DNA of 64,000 bases from the NCBI RefSeq assembly GCF_002236115.1, contig NZ_NIWT01000005.1, positions 434,001 through 498,000 on the forward strand, in the 5' to 3' direction. Each line of letters opens with the position of its first letter. Position 1 is the stretch's first letter. Positions 26,730-35,707 of the stretch are shown in pieces. This DNA comes from Pseudomonas jessenii. GTDB taxonomy: Bacteria; Pseudomonadota; Gammaproteobacteria; Pseudomonadales; Pseudomonadaceae. The notes beneath the pieces were generated by a model. The model saw nothing but the letters and a program-made list of their open reading frames with translations, made no database searches and was not told where the DNA came from. Both the position numbers and the translations under genes were made by a program.

Positions 26730-26766
26730 AATATTGAGCGTTATCATGGCGACAGCGTTCAGTATT
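26730..26766. promoter_or_regulatory. Imperfect inverted repeat, possible PauR operator
   Basis: Arms AATATTGAGCGTT and AGCGTTCAGTATT match at 10 of 13 positions as an inverted repeat around an 11-base spacer, between pauR and dadX. Autoregulation by PauR is an inference; no binding data are available here. Confidence 0.4.
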
Positions 26767-26826
26767 TACAACACCTTGACCTGAATCCTGCTCAGCGAGG
26801 CGACTTCCGGTCTGGAGCCCTGCTCA

Positions 26827-27900
26827 CTAAGCCCCGGAATAGAGCAGTGGCACTCGGCGCAAGTTGCAGAAGATCTGGTAAGGAATCGTGCCGGCAGCCA
26901 TGGCCACATCACTGGCGAGGATGTTTTTGCCCCACAACTCGACGGTCGAACCGAGACCGGCCTGCGGCACATCGGTCAGGTCGATACAGAGCATGTCCAT
27001 CGATACCCGGCCGATCAACTGGCTGCGCTGCCCGGCAACCAGCACTGGCGTGCCGGTCGGTGCCAGTCGTGGGTAGCCGTCGGCGTAACCCATGGCCACC
27101 ACGCCAATGCGCATCGGTTTGGGGGTGATGAATTTGGCGCCGTAACCGACGGGCTCGCCGGCCGGCAACTCGCGCACACTGATCACCTTCGATTCCAGGG
27201 TCATGACCGGTTGCAGCCGCGATGCTACTTCGTTGGCCTCTTCGAACGGCGTGGCGCCATAGAGCATGATGCCTGGGCGCACCCAGTCACTCGGTATCTG
27301 CGGCCAACCGAGCACCGCCGGCGAGTTACGCAGGCTGACCTCGGCGGACAAGCCTTTGCGCGCCGCTTCAAATACCGCCACCTGCTCCGCGCTGGCCTGT
27401 TCGTGCAGTTCATCGGCACGCGCAAAGTGGCTCATCAGCACCACTTTCGCGACCTTGCCGCTGGCCAGCAGCCGTCGATAGGCCGCTTGATAATCCGTCG
27501 GGTGCAGCCCCACGCGATGCATGCCCGAATCGAGCTTCAGCCACACGGTGATCGGTTTGCTCAACGCTGCTTTCTCGATGGCTTCGAGCTGCCACAGCGA
27601 ATGCACCACGCACCAGAAATCATGCTCGACGATCAGCGCCAGCTCGTCGGCTTCGAAAAAGCCTTCCAACAGCAGGACCGGCGCACGAATGCCCGCTGCC
27701 CGCAGCTCCAACGCCTCTTCGATGCAAGCCACGGCAAACCCGTCCGCCTCGGCTTCCAGCGCCTGGGCGCAACGCACCGCGCCATGGCCATAGGCATCGG
27801 CCTTGATCACCGCGAGGGCACGAGCCCCCGTGAGTTCACGGGCGATCCGGTAGTTGTGACGCAGGGCTTGAAGGTCGATCAGGGCACGGGCAGGACGCAT
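26827..27900 (-). CDS. dadX: Alanine racemase, catabolic (DadX)
   Basis: This 357-residue PLP enzyme has the cofactor lysine in VIKADAYGHG (Lys33) and the catalytic tyrosine in GYGAKF (Tyr253). A VSMDMLCIDL segment near the C terminus is typical. It interconverts L- and D-alanine. I call it DadX, not the biosynthetic Alr, because it is in line with a RidA-like gene and dadA: the racemase makes D-alanine and DadA oxidises it. The gap to the RidA-like gene is 99 bases. Confidence 0.93.
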   Translation of the reverse strand: MRPARALIDLQALRHNYRIARELTGARALAVIKADAYGHGAVRCAQALEAEADGFAVACIEEALELRAAGIRAPVLLLEGFFEADELALIVEHDFWCVVHSLWQLEAIEKAALSKPITVWLKLDSGMHRVGLHPTDYQAAYRRLLASGKVAKVVLMSHFARADELHEQASAEQVAVFEAARKGLSAEVSLRNSPAVLGWPQIPSDWVRPGIMLYGATPFEEANEVASRLQPVMTLESKVISVRELPAGEPVGYGAKFITPKPMRIGVVAMGYADGYPRLAPTGTPVLVAGQRSQLIGRVSMDMLCIDLTDVPQAGLGSTVELWGKNILASDVAMAAGTIPYQIFCNLRRVPLLYSGA

Positions 27901-27999
27901 GGCGGCAGACTTCTGGTCGGGTTATCGGGAAGAAAAACCGGCGCTGGCTGGTAGCGTGAACCGCCAACAGCGCCGGGAGAGGGATCTTTTCTGACAGGC

Positions 28000-28353
28000 T
28001 TATGGCAGAGCGGCGACAACCGACAACTCGACCAGGATTTCCGGTTCGCACAATTTCGATTCAACGGTGGCTCGGGCGGGAGCGACGCCTTTTGGCAGCC
28101 ACTTGTCCCACACCGCGTTCATGCCTTCGAAATGCGCGTCGATGTCCTTCAGGTAAATCGTCACCGACAGCAGATTGTGCTTGTCGGTGCCGGCCAGATC
28201 GAGCAACCGCTCGATGTTGGCGAGAGTTTCACGGGTCTGCTGTTCAATCCCGGCGTTCATGTCGTCGCCCACCTGTCCGGCCAGGTAAACCGTGCCGTTA
28301 TGGGTGACGATCTGACTCATGCGCTCATTGGTGAGCTGGCGCTGGACTGACAT
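28000..28353 (-). CDS. RidA-family protein of the dad operon
   Basis: This 117-residue protein is of the RidA/YjgF/YER057c family (THNGTVYLAGQVGDD, NLLSVTIYLKD, PARATVESKLCEPEILVEL). RidA proteins hydrolyse reactive enamine/imine intermediates; the Arg in PARATVES is the expected catalytic residue. The ATG at 28353 has AGGAG ten bases upstream and overlaps the end of dadA by 29 bases. Its place between dadA and dadX suggests that it clears the 2-iminopropionate formed by DadA. It differs from the canonical RidA at 54719. Confidence 0.87.
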   Translation of the reverse strand: MSVQRQLTNERMSQIVTHNGTVYLAGQVGDDMNAGIEQQTRETLANIERLLDLAGTDKHNLLSVTIYLKDIDAHFEGMNAVWDKWLPKGVAPARATVESKLCEPEILVELSVVAALP

Positions 28354-29629
28354 GCTTAGCAGACTCCTGGGTTTTGTTGCCATAACGGGAAATATCGAGG
28401 CCTTCGGCGCTGATCTGCGGCTTTCTCTTGGCCATCAGGTCAGCCAGCAAGCGACCGGAGCCACAGGCCATGGTCCAGCCGAGCGTGCCATGACCGGTGT
28501 TCAGGAACAGGTTCTTGAACGGTGTGGCGCCTACGATTGGCGTGCCATCTGGAGTGGTCGGGCGCAGGCCGGTCCAAAAGCTCGCTTCGGCCAGATTGCC
28601 GCCCTGAGGATAAAGGTCGTTGACGATCATCTCCAGGGTTTCGCGCCGGCGCGGATTCAGCGACAGGTCAAAACCGGCGATCTCCGCCATGCCGCCAACG
28701 CGGATGCGGTTGTCGAAACGGGTGATCGCGACCTTGTAGGTCTCGTCGAGAATGGTCGAAGTCGGGGCCATTGCCGGGTTGGTGATCGGCACGGTCAGGG
28801 AGTAGCCCTTGAGCGGGTACACCGGCGCCTTGATCCCTAGTGGTTTGAGCAGTTGCGGCGAGTAGCTGCCAAGCGCCAGGACGTAGCGGTCGGCGGTTTC
28901 CAGCTTGCCGTCGATCCAAACGCCGTTGATGCGGTCACCGGCGAAGTCGAGGCGCTGAATGTCCTGGCCGAAACGGAATTGCACACCGAGGTTCGCGGCC
29001 ATCTCGGCGAGCTTGGTGGTGAACATCTGGCAGTCGCCGGTCTGGTCGTTCGGCAGGCGCAAGGCACCGGCGAGGATGTCAGTGACGCTGGCCAGCGCCG
29101 GCTCAACGCGGGCAATACCTTCGCGGTCGAGCAATTCGAACGGCACGCCGGACTCTTTCAGCACGGCGATGTCTTTCGCGGCGCCGTCCAGTTGAGCCTG
29201 GGTGCGGAACAGTTGAGTCGTACCAAGGCTACGGCCTTCGTAGGCAATGCCGGTTTCGGCACGCAGTTCATCGAGGCAGTCACGGCTGTACTCGGACAGA
29301 CGGACCATACGCTCCTTGTTCACCGCGTAACGGCTGGCGGTGCAGTTGCGCAGCATCTGTGCCATCCACAGGTACTGGTCGATGTCGGCCGTGGCCTTGA
29401 TCGCCAGTGGCGCGTGGCGCTGCAACAGCCACTTGATGGCCTTGAGCGGCACGCCCGGCGCGGCCCACGGCGAGGCATAACCCGGCGAGACCTGCCCGGC
29501 ATTGGCGAAACTGGTCTCCATGGCAGCGGCCGGCTGCCGGTCCACAACCACCACTTCAAACCCGGCACGGGCCAGATAATAAGCACTGGTGGTACCGATG
29601 ACGCCGCTACCCAAGACCATGACGCGCAT
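28325..29629 (-). CDS. dadA: D-amino acid dehydrogenase small subunit
   Basis: This 434-residue FAD enzyme oxidises D-alanine and other D-amino acids to the 2-oxo acid and ammonia, passing electrons to the respiratory chain. The Rossmann motif VLGSGVIGTTSAYYLARAG is at the N terminus, and the C-terminal FAD motif includes LNTGHGTLGWTMACGSG. The open frame continues 57 codons upstream, but ATG 29629 gives the normal DadA length and has GAGG nine bases upstream. It is divergent from the Lrp-family gene, which by family role should activate it. Confidence 0.95.
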   Translation of the reverse strand: MRVMVLGSGVIGTTSAYYLARAGFEVVVVDRQPAAAMETSFANAGQVSPGYASPWAAPGVPLKAIKWLLQRHAPLAIKATADIDQYLWMAQMLRNCTASRYAVNKERMVRLSEYSRDCLDELRAETGIAYEGRSLGTTQLFRTQAQLDGAAKDIAVLKESGVPFELLDREGIARVEPALASVTDILAGALRLPNDQTGDCQMFTTKLAEMAANLGVQFRFGQDIQRLDFAGDRINGVWIDGKLETADRYVLALGSYSPQLLKPLGIKAPVYPLKGYSLTVPITNPAMAPTSTILDETYKVAITRFDNRIRVGGMAEIAGFDLSLNPRRRETLEMIVNDLYPQGGNLAEASFWTGLRPTTPDGTPIVGATPFKNLFLNTGHGTLGWTMACGSGRLLADLMAKRKPQISAEGLDISRYGNKTQESAKHVSPAPAHQ

Positions 29630-29786
29630 TTTCATATCCCTCATCGCGGCTAACCGCTGACGTTTGTTATTCAGAGCTTCAGATGTGCGCAGTGTAAAAA
29701 AGATTTGCCAGTGCATTTCACTATATAAGCGCCTATATTTGGCGACAATTCTCGGCAAAAACCCTTTTCGCGGAGGCGCATCCCCT
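29630..29786. promoter_or_regulatory. Divergent dadA/dadR control region
   Basis: This 157-base AT-richer segment separates the divergent dadA and Lrp-family genes. It includes TTCACTATATAAGCGCCTAT and other A/T tracts of the sort Lrp proteins bind. No exact operator can be defined by eye. Confidence 0.5.
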
Positions 29787-30275
29787 ATGCGTACCAACAC
29801 TCAGACCAAACGTGAGCTGGACAAGATCGACCGCAACATCCTGCGGATCCTGCAAGCGGACGGGCGGATTTCCTTTACCGAGCTTGGGGAAAAGGTCGGG
29901 CTCTCGACCACGCCCTGTACCGAGCGGGTCCGGCGTCTGGAGCGCGAAGGGATCATCATGGGCTACAACGCCAGGCTCAATCCGCAGCATCTGAAGGGGA
30001 GTCTGCTGGTGTTCGTCGAGATCAGCCTGGACTACAAGTCCGGCGATACTTTCGAAGAGTTCCGGCGTGCGGTGCTGAAGTTGCCCCATGTGCTGGAGTG
30101 CCACCTGGTGTCAGGGGATTTCGACTACCTGGTGAAGGCGCGGATTTCCGAGATGGCCTCGTACCGCAAATTGCTGGGCGACATCCTGCTCAAGCTGCCC
30201 CACGTGCGCGAGTCCAAGAGTTACATCGTGATGGAAGAGGTGAAAGAGAGCCTGACTCTGCCGATTCCGGATTGA
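29787..30275 (+). CDS. dadR: Lrp/AsnC-family regulator (DadR)
   Basis: This 162-residue protein has an N-terminal helix-turn-helix (TELGEKVGLSTTPCTERVRR) and a C-terminal RAM ligand-binding domain (about residues 70-150). The ATG at 29787 with GGAGG upstream gives the usual Lrp length; 41 upstream codons in frame lie in the control region. In Pseudomonas and enterics, Lrp-family proteins beside dadA respond to alanine and control dadA-dadX. The name Lrp is equally used. Confidence 0.9.
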   Translation: MRTNTQTKRELDKIDRNILRILQADGRISFTELGEKVGLSTTPCTERVRRLEREGIIMGYNARLNPQHLKGSLLVFVEISLDYKSGDTFEEFRRAVLKLPHVLECHLVSGDFDYLVKARISEMASYRKLLGDILLKLPHVRESKSYIVMEEVKESLTLPIPD

Positions 30276-30301
30276 AGATTTTCCGGTGTCTGTTCCGACC
30301 C

Positions 30302-30394
30302 CATCGCGAGCAAGCTCGCTCCCACAATGAACCGGTTTTGAACACAAAATTCAGGCAGACTCAAATACCTGTGGGAGCGAGCTTGCTCGCGATT
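30302..30394. repeat. REP pair in reversed order
   Basis: The two arms occur in the opposite order to most pairs in this window: TCGCGAGCAAGCTCGCTCCC comes first and GGGAGCGAGCTTGCTCGCGA second. It lies between the convergent dadR and YkgJ-type genes. Confidence 0.88.
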
Positions 30395-30427
30395 GAGGCA
30401 ACTCGGTCCACCTGAAGACCCGCTGTT

Positions 30428-30781
30428 TTAAACCAACACCTGCCGGGTACTGGCCATGTACTCGAACACCTGCTTCTCCACCCGCGGATGAATCAACTCC
30501 ACTGGCCCCCGCCCATTGGGGCACGGCAAAGTCTTGGTGGTGCCGAACAACCGGCAGATCAGCGGCCGCTCGTCATACACCGTGCAACCATTGGGCCCCA
30601 GGTGCACACAGTTGAGTTCTTCCATGGCGGCATCCTGCTCGGCGCGAGTCTTGCGCGGCAGGCGTGACATTTCTTCCGGCGAGGTAGTCACCGGCCCGCA
30701 GCAGTCATGGCAGCCGGGAACACACTCGAACGAGGGAATCTGCTGTCGCAATGTGCGGATTGTCTGACTGTTGCAGCTCAT
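30428..30781 (-). CDS. YkgJ-family cysteine cluster protein
   Basis: This protein of about 117 residues has cysteines in the pattern ECVPGCHDCCG, then NCVHLGPNGCTVYDERPLICRLFG and PCPNGRGP, typical of the YkgJ/CxxCxxCC family proposed to bind zinc or an iron-sulfur cluster. The function is not known. ATG 30781 is preferred; a TTG at 30796 would add five residues. Neither has a strong ribosome site. It converges with dadR across a REP pair. Confidence 0.82.
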   Translation of the reverse strand: MSCNSQTIRTLRQQIPSFECVPGCHDCCGPVTTSPEEMSRLPRKTRAEQDAAMEELNCVHLGPNGCTVYDERPLICRLFGTTKTLPCPNGRGPVELIHPRVEKQVFEYMASTRQVLV

Positions 30782-30928
30782 TGAAGCGGTGACCAATAGC
30801 GGAATAGAGTGCGATTCTGACGCAAAAGCCCCGATCCAGACAGCAGCAGCCGACCAATGTTGCCCGTCCGGGAAGGTCCGGCTTATGCTCCGTCAAGTTT
30901 TCTAAACATCAACACCAGGATCACGCAC

Positions 30929-32236
30929 ATGAACCCTCGTGCTCAGCAGCCTGCTCCGGACCACATCGCCTCCTACTACGCCGCCAGCAGCCTGCCGCAG
31001 CCCGAACTTCCGGCGCTCAAAGGCGAAGTGCTGGCCGATGTCTGTGTGGTGGGCGGTGGGTTTTCGGGGTTGAACACGGCGCTTGAGCTGGCCGAACGCG
31101 GCCTCAGCGTAGTGTTGCTTGAAGCCCATCGAATCGGCTGGGGCGCCAGTGGACGCAATGGCGGGCAACTGATTCGCGGCGTCGGCCACGGCCTCGATCA
31201 GTTCACCAACATCATCGGTGTCGAAGGTGTTCGGCAAATGAAACTCATGGGCCTGGAAGCCGTGGAAATCGTCCGGCAACGGGTCGAGCACTTCCAGATC
31301 CCCTGCGACCTGACCTGGGGTTACTGCGACCTCGCCAACAAACCCCGTGATCTTGAAGGTTTCGCCGAGGATGCCGAAGAGCTGCGCAGCCTCGGTTATC
31401 GCTACGAGACCCGTTTGCTGCAAGCCAACGAGATGCACACCGTGGTCGGCTCTACGCGTTACGTCGGCGGCCTGATCGACATGGGCTCGGGGCACCTGCA
31501 TCCACTGAACCTGGCCTTGGGCGAAGCATCCGCGGCACAACGACTGGGGGTCCAGTTATTCGAGCACTCGGCCGTGACCCGCATCGACTATGGCCCAGAG
31601 ATTAAGGTCCATGCCGCCGAGGGCTCGGTGCGCGCCAAGACCCTGGTACTGGGTTGCAATGCTTACCTCAATGACCTCAACCCGGAACTCAGCGGCAAAG
31701 TCCTGCCCGCCGGCAGCTACATCATCGCCACCGAACCACTGAGCGAAGAACAGGCCCACGCCCTGCTGCCGCAGAACATGGCGGTCTGTGACCAGCGCGT
31801 GGCGCTGGACTACTACCGGCTCTCGGCGGACCGGCGCCTGCTGTTTGGCGGTGCCTGCCATTACTCCGGCCGCGACCCCAAAGACATCGCTGCGTACATG
31901 CGTCCGAAAATGCTGGAGGTCTTCCCGCAACTGAGTGCAGTGAAGATCGATTACCAATGGGGCGGCATGATCGGTATCGGCGCCAACCGCCTGCCGCAGA
32001 TCGGGCGACTCAAGGACCAGCCGAATGTGTATTACGCCCAGGCCTATTCCGGTCATGGCGTGAACGCCACACACCTGGCCGGCAAGCTGTTGGCCGAAGC
32101 CATCAGCGGCCAGCACAGCGGCGGCTTCGATCTGTTTGCCAAGGTGCCGCACATCACATTCCCGGGTGGCAAGCATTTGCGTTCACCGTTGCTGGCATTG
32201 GGGATGTTGTGGCATCGGTTTAAAGAGTTGGTCTGA
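30929..32236 (+). CDS. pauB: FAD-dependent gamma-glutamylpolyamine oxidase, PauB/PuuB-like
   Basis: This 435-residue DAO-family flavoenzyme has an N-terminal FAD motif VVGGGFSGLNTALELAE (about residues 40-56), GWGASGRNGGQ and a C-terminal GHGVNATHLAGKLLAEA. It resembles PuuB, which oxidises gamma-glutamylputrescine to the aldehyde. The ATG at 30929 has AGGA eight bases upstream. The product would feed the PauC/KauB aldehyde dehydrogenase encoded at 35708. P. aeruginosa has several PauB paralogues, and this position corresponds, as I recall, to PauB4. Confidence 0.87.
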   Translation: MNPRAQQPAPDHIASYYAASSLPQPELPALKGEVLADVCVVGGGFSGLNTALELAERGLSVVLLEAHRIGWGASGRNGGQLIRGVGHGLDQFTNIIGVEGVRQMKLMGLEAVEIVRQRVEHFQIPCDLTWGYCDLANKPRDLEGFAEDAEELRSLGYRYETRLLQANEMHTVVGSTRYVGGLIDMGSGHLHPLNLALGEASAAQRLGVQLFEHSAVTRIDYGPEIKVHAAEGSVRAKTLVLGCNAYLNDLNPELSGKVLPAGSYIIATEPLSEEQAHALLPQNMAVCDQRVALDYYRLSADRRLLFGGACHYSGRDPKDIAAYMRPKMLEVFPQLSAVKIDYQWGGMIGIGANRLPQIGRLKDQPNVYYAQAYSGHGVNATHLAGKLLAEAISGQHSGGFDLFAKVPHITFPGGKHLRSPLLALGMLWHRFKELV

Positions 32237-32262
32237 AGGTTTAGCTGGGCCTGTACCGACGC

Positions 32263-32354
32263 CATCGCGAGCAAGCTCGCTCCCACAGTGTTTGGCAGTG
32301 TTCACAAAATTTGTGTTCACCACCGTTCCTTGTGGGAGCGAGCTTGCTCGCGAT
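32263..32354. repeat. REP pair in reversed order
   Basis: TCGCGAGCAAGCTCGCTCCC comes first and GGGAGCGAGCTTGCTCGCGA second, with about 45 bases between, as in the pair near 30.3 kb. It lies between the convergent pauB and DUF1127 genes. Confidence 0.88.
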
Positions 32355-32379
32355 GAGGCCCTGAAGAACACCGCAAAAC

Positions 32380-32625
32380 TCAGATCCGCCAGAAAGGCTT
32401 CAGCCCCTCCTCCCGCGCCTGCTCCCGCGTCAGCCCGATGTCCTTGAGCTGGTCAGCCGTCAGGGCCAGCAACGCCTTGCGCGTGTGCAGGCGACGCCAG
32501 AACCGGTCCCAGCGATTCAGGCCGGACGACGCATTGCCCATGCCCCCCTCCCGCGTGCCGTTGTTCTGCCCGGTCGCCAGCTCCTGACTGTGTAACGTCA
32601 GCCGCACATCGCTCAAACCGTTCAT
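32380..32625 (-). CDS. DUF1127 small protein
   Basis: This 81-residue protein ends in a DUF1127-type segment: RFWRRLHTRKALLALTADQL, then KDIGLTREQAREEGLKPFWR. Such small Arg-rich proteins are common in Pseudomonas and alphaproteobacteria; some bind RNA in other bacteria. AGGAG precedes the ATG by eight bases. It is divergent from the MocR gene 179 bases away. No specific role can be assigned. Confidence 0.82.
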   Translation of the reverse strand: MNGLSDVRLTLHSQELATGQNNGTREGGMGNASSGLNRWDRFWRRLHTRKALLALTADQLKDIGLTREQAREEGLKPFWRI

Positions 32626-32804
32626 CTTGGATGCTCCTGTTTACTTGGGTAGCCAGAGGTTCCATGATGCGTGGGCGCGCAAGAGCATTACAGATTCAAA
32701 ACAACTGTATTAACTCCATACAGTTTTGCCGATTCCGCCACTGAATCCCGATTTTTCGCCCGATCTGTACTGGTTAACCGAATCACCCTTATCGAGGCTG
32801 CACC

Positions 32805-34238
32805 ATGACCCTTTACGTCAACCTCGCCGAATTGCTCGGCACACGTATCGAACAGGGCTTCTATCGCCCCGGTGACCGGCTGCCTTCGGTTCGGGCGCTG
32901 AGCGTCGAGCACGGCGTCAGCCTGAGCACAGTGCAGCAGGCCTATCGGGTGCTGGAGGACAGCGGGCTGGCCATGCCTCGGCCCAAGTCCGGGTACTTCG
33001 TCCCGGCCAGCCGCGAACTGCCGGATTTGCCGGCAGTCGGCCGCCCGGCCCAACGACCGGTGGACATTTCCCAATGGGATCAAGTGCTGGAGTTGATTCG
33101 CGCCGTTCCACGCAAAGACGTGGTGCAACTGGGTCGCGGCATGCCGGACATCACCAGTGCGACCATGAAACCGCTGCTGCGTGACCTGGCGCGAATCAGC
33201 CGTCGGCAGGACATGCCCGGCCTGTATTACGACAACATCCACGGCAACCTTGAACTGCGCGAACAGATCGCTCGCCTGATGCTCGATTCCGGCTGCCAGT
33301 TGAGTGCCAGCGAACTGGTGGTGACCACTGGATGCCATGAAGCGCTGTCCACCAGTATTCGCGCGACCTGCGAGCCCGGCGACATTGTCGCGGTGGACTC
33401 GCCGAGCTTTCACGGCGCGATGCAGACCCTCAAGGGCCTGGGCATGAAGGCCCTGGAAATCCCCACCGACCCACTGACCGGCATCAGCCTCGAAGCGCTG
33501 GAACTGGCCCTGGAACAGTGGCCGATCAAGGTCATACAGTTGACCCCCAACTGCAACAACCCGTTGGGCTACATCATGCCGGAGTCGCGCAAACGCGCGT
33601 TGTTGACGCTTGCGCAGCGCTATGACGTGGCGATCATCGAGGACGATGTGTATGGCGAGCTCGCCTACACCTACCCGCGTCCGCGCACGATCAAGTCCTT
33701 CGACGAGGACGGTCGCGTCCTGTTGTGCAGTTCGTTTTCCAAGACCCTGGCACCCGGCCTGCGCATCGGCTGGGTCGCGCCCGGTCGCTATCTGGAACGG
33801 GTACTGCACATGAAATACATCAGCACCGGATCCACCGCGCCACAACCGCAGATCGCCATTGCCGAATTTCTTAAAGGTGGCCACTTCGAACCGCATTTGC
33901 GGCGGATGCGTACGCAGTACCAGCGCAATCGCGACATGATGATTGATTGGGTGACCCGCTACTTCCCGGCCGGCACCCGCGCCAGTCGCCCACAGGGCAG
34001 CTTCATGCTGTGGGTCGAACTACCGGAAGGTTTCGACACCCTGAAACTGAATCGTGCATTGCACGACCAAGGCGTACAGATTGCCGTGGGCAGTATTTTT
34101 TCCGCCTCGGGCAAGTACCGCAATTGCCTGCGCATGAACTACGCTGCCAAGCCAACACCGCAGATCGAAGACGCAGTACGCAAGGTCGGTACGACAGCGA
34201 TCAGACTGCTGGCGGAAAACGATCAGCTCAGCGACTGA
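32805..34238 (+). CDS. MocR-type GntR regulator with aminotransferase domain
   Basis: This 477-residue protein joins a GntR winged helix (RLPSVRALSVEHGVSLSTVQ, about residues 26-45) to a class I aminotransferase domain. The PLP lysine is in SSFSKTLAPGLRIGW (Lys313) and NCNNPLGYIMP is conserved. MocR proteins use PLP adducts as signals, and few have transaminase activity. It sits between polyamine catabolism genes and convergent to an MFS gene 141 bases away. The target genes are unknown. From memory, a MocR gene is also present in this general region in P. aeruginosa. Confidence 0.9.
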   Translation: MTLYVNLAELLGTRIEQGFYRPGDRLPSVRALSVEHGVSLSTVQQAYRVLEDSGLAMPRPKSGYFVPASRELPDLPAVGRPAQRPVDISQWDQVLELIRAVPRKDVVQLGRGMPDITSATMKPLLRDLARISRRQDMPGLYYDNIHGNLELREQIARLMLDSGCQLSASELVVTTGCHEALSTSIRATCEPGDIVAVDSPSFHGAMQTLKGLGMKALEIPTDPLTGISLEALELALEQWPIKVIQLTPNCNNPLGYIMPESRKRALLTLAQRYDVAIIEDDVYGELAYTYPRPRTIKSFDEDGRVLLCSSFSKTLAPGLRIGWVAPGRYLERVLHMKYISTGSTAPQPQIAIAEFLKGGHFEPHLRRMRTQYQRNRDMMIDWVTRYFPAGTRASRPQGSFMLWVELPEGFDTLKLNRALHDQGVQIAVGSIFSASGKYRNCLRMNYAAKPTPQIEDAVRKVGTTAIRLLAENDQLSD

Positions 34239-34379
34239 CCTTTCTTCGGGAATCAGCGTACATATGCCTATCTGCGCCGCCAAACGGAGTTGGTGGCGGC
34301 GCTTCAATGCCTGGCTGAGCAATTCGGTTGGCTGGGGACGATGTTGTAAGACTCGACCGCCACAGTCCTGCGATGCTCA

Positions 34380-35522
34380 TCAGGCTGGCTGAGCGGTGCC
34401 AAACGCCCCTTGCCGCGACACCACAATCAGCACGCCCAAGGCCCCCACTGCCATCAGCAACGGCAACGCATGGCCGTTGATCCACTGGCTGCCGGCACCC
34501 GCCAGCAGCGGCCCGACCAAGCAACCAATCCCCCACAGCTGTGCAATATGCGCGTTGGCCCGCACCAGTGCATCGTCGCGATAACGCTCGCCGATCAGGA
34601 TCAGTGACAAGGTGAACAAGCCACCGGCACTGGCGCCAAACAAGACCCACAGCGGCCAGATCAGCAGCGTGTCGATCAGCATCGGAATCGCCAGGCTCGA
34701 CACCAGCAAGACGACTGCGCAGCCGGTAAACAACGCCCGCCGCGACAAACGATCGGCCAACGCACCAATCGGCAATTGCAGCACCGCATCGCCGACGACC
34801 ACCGTACTGACCATCGCCAGAGCGATCTCCGTGGTGAAGCCCTGGCGCAGGCAGTAGACCGGCAACAGCGTCAAAATCATCGCCTCGAACGCGGCGAACA
34901 GCGACACCGCCCAGGCAATCGCCGGCAGGCCACGACAAAACTCAAGCAAATCACGCAGGGTCACGCTGCTGGCTTCACTGCTCGGCGCGCCACTGCGGCC
35001 CAGCAACAGGAACGGAGCCCCCATCAGCAAACCGACGCCCACCCAAAAGCCATAGTCATGCTCGGTACCGAGGAAGCCCAACAACACCGGCCCCGCCAAC
35101 TGACTCAATGCGTAGCTGCTGCCATACAGCGCCACCAGCCGCCCGCGCCATTGCTCGACCACCAGTTGATTGATCCAGCTTTCACCGATGATGAATACAA
35201 GGGTCAGGATCACCCCGATCATCAGCCGCAGCACCAACCAGATCGGATAGCTCGGCAACAGCGCCAGCAAACCGATCGAAATCGCCCCGGCCCACAGGCA
35301 CAGGCGCATCAGATTGGCCGTGCCGAATCGCGCCGCCAGATGGCTGGAGATTTTCGCCCCCAGCAGGACGCCGATGGCTGGCATCGCGGCCATCACGCCA
35401 ATGGCAAACGAGCCGTAGCCCCAGCTTTCCAGACGAAACGACACCAGCGGCATGCTGACACCCAAGGCCAGGCCGACACTCAGGACAGATGCCAAAACGG
35501 CGAAATAAGTCGCCCAACGCAT
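34380..35522 (-). CDS. MFS transporter
   Basis: This 380-residue protein has twelve predicted membrane segments and MFS loop motifs (GAKISSHLAARFG, GALADRLSRR). ATG 35522 has AGGAG nine bases upstream and is preferred over an upstream ATG at 35558. The type resembles the YcaD/YfkF group of small-molecule exporters. The substrate is unknown. A REP pair separates it from the pauC gene on the same strand. Confidence 0.88.
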   Translation of the reverse strand: MRWATYFAVLASVLSVGLALGVSMPLVSFRLESWGYGSFAIGVMAAMPAIGVLLGAKISSHLAARFGTANLMRLCLWAGAISIGLLALLPSYPIWLVLRLMIGVILTLVFIIGESWINQLVVEQWRGRLVALYGSSYALSQLAGPVLLGFLGTEHDYGFWVGVGLLMGAPFLLLGRSGAPSSEASSVTLRDLLEFCRGLPAIAWAVSLFAAFEAMILTLLPVYCLRQGFTTEIALAMVSTVVVGDAVLQLPIGALADRLSRRALFTGCAVVLLVSSLAIPMLIDTLLIWPLWVLFGASAGGLFTLSLILIGERYRDDALVRANAHIAQLWGIGCLVGPLLAGAGSQWINGHALPLLMAVGALGVLIVVSRQGAFGTAQPA

Positions 35523-35564
35523 GTTCCACGCTCCTGTGGATATTTTTATGTACAACACAAAACA

Positions 35565-35655
35565 TTGTGGGAGCGAGCTGCTCGCGATGACGGAGCAACA
35601 TTCAACATTGAAGTCGACTGTTACACCACTATCGCGAGCAAGCTCGCTCCCACAA
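35565..35655. repeat. REP pair, left arm with 3-base deletion
   Basis: The left arm reads GGGAGCGAGCTGCTCGCGA, lacking bases found in the usual GAGCTTGCTCGC arm. The right arm is intact. It lies between the MFS gene start and the pauC gene end, both minus strand. Confidence 0.88.
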
Positions 35656-35707
35656 GGGATCTGTGTCGTTCGGGAGGCCTGCTCTACAACAGACCTCCCT
35701 TAACGGC

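Noticed and set aside
29664..29786. Upstream extension of the Lrp-family gene by 41 codons.
   Set aside because: The extra part is unlike Lrp proteins and lies in the dadA-dadR promoter region. ATG 29787 has GGAGG upstream.
29630..29800. Upstream extension of DadA by 57 codons.
   Set aside because: It covers the divergent control region and the start of dadR. The shorter form gives the normal DadA length with a ribosome site.
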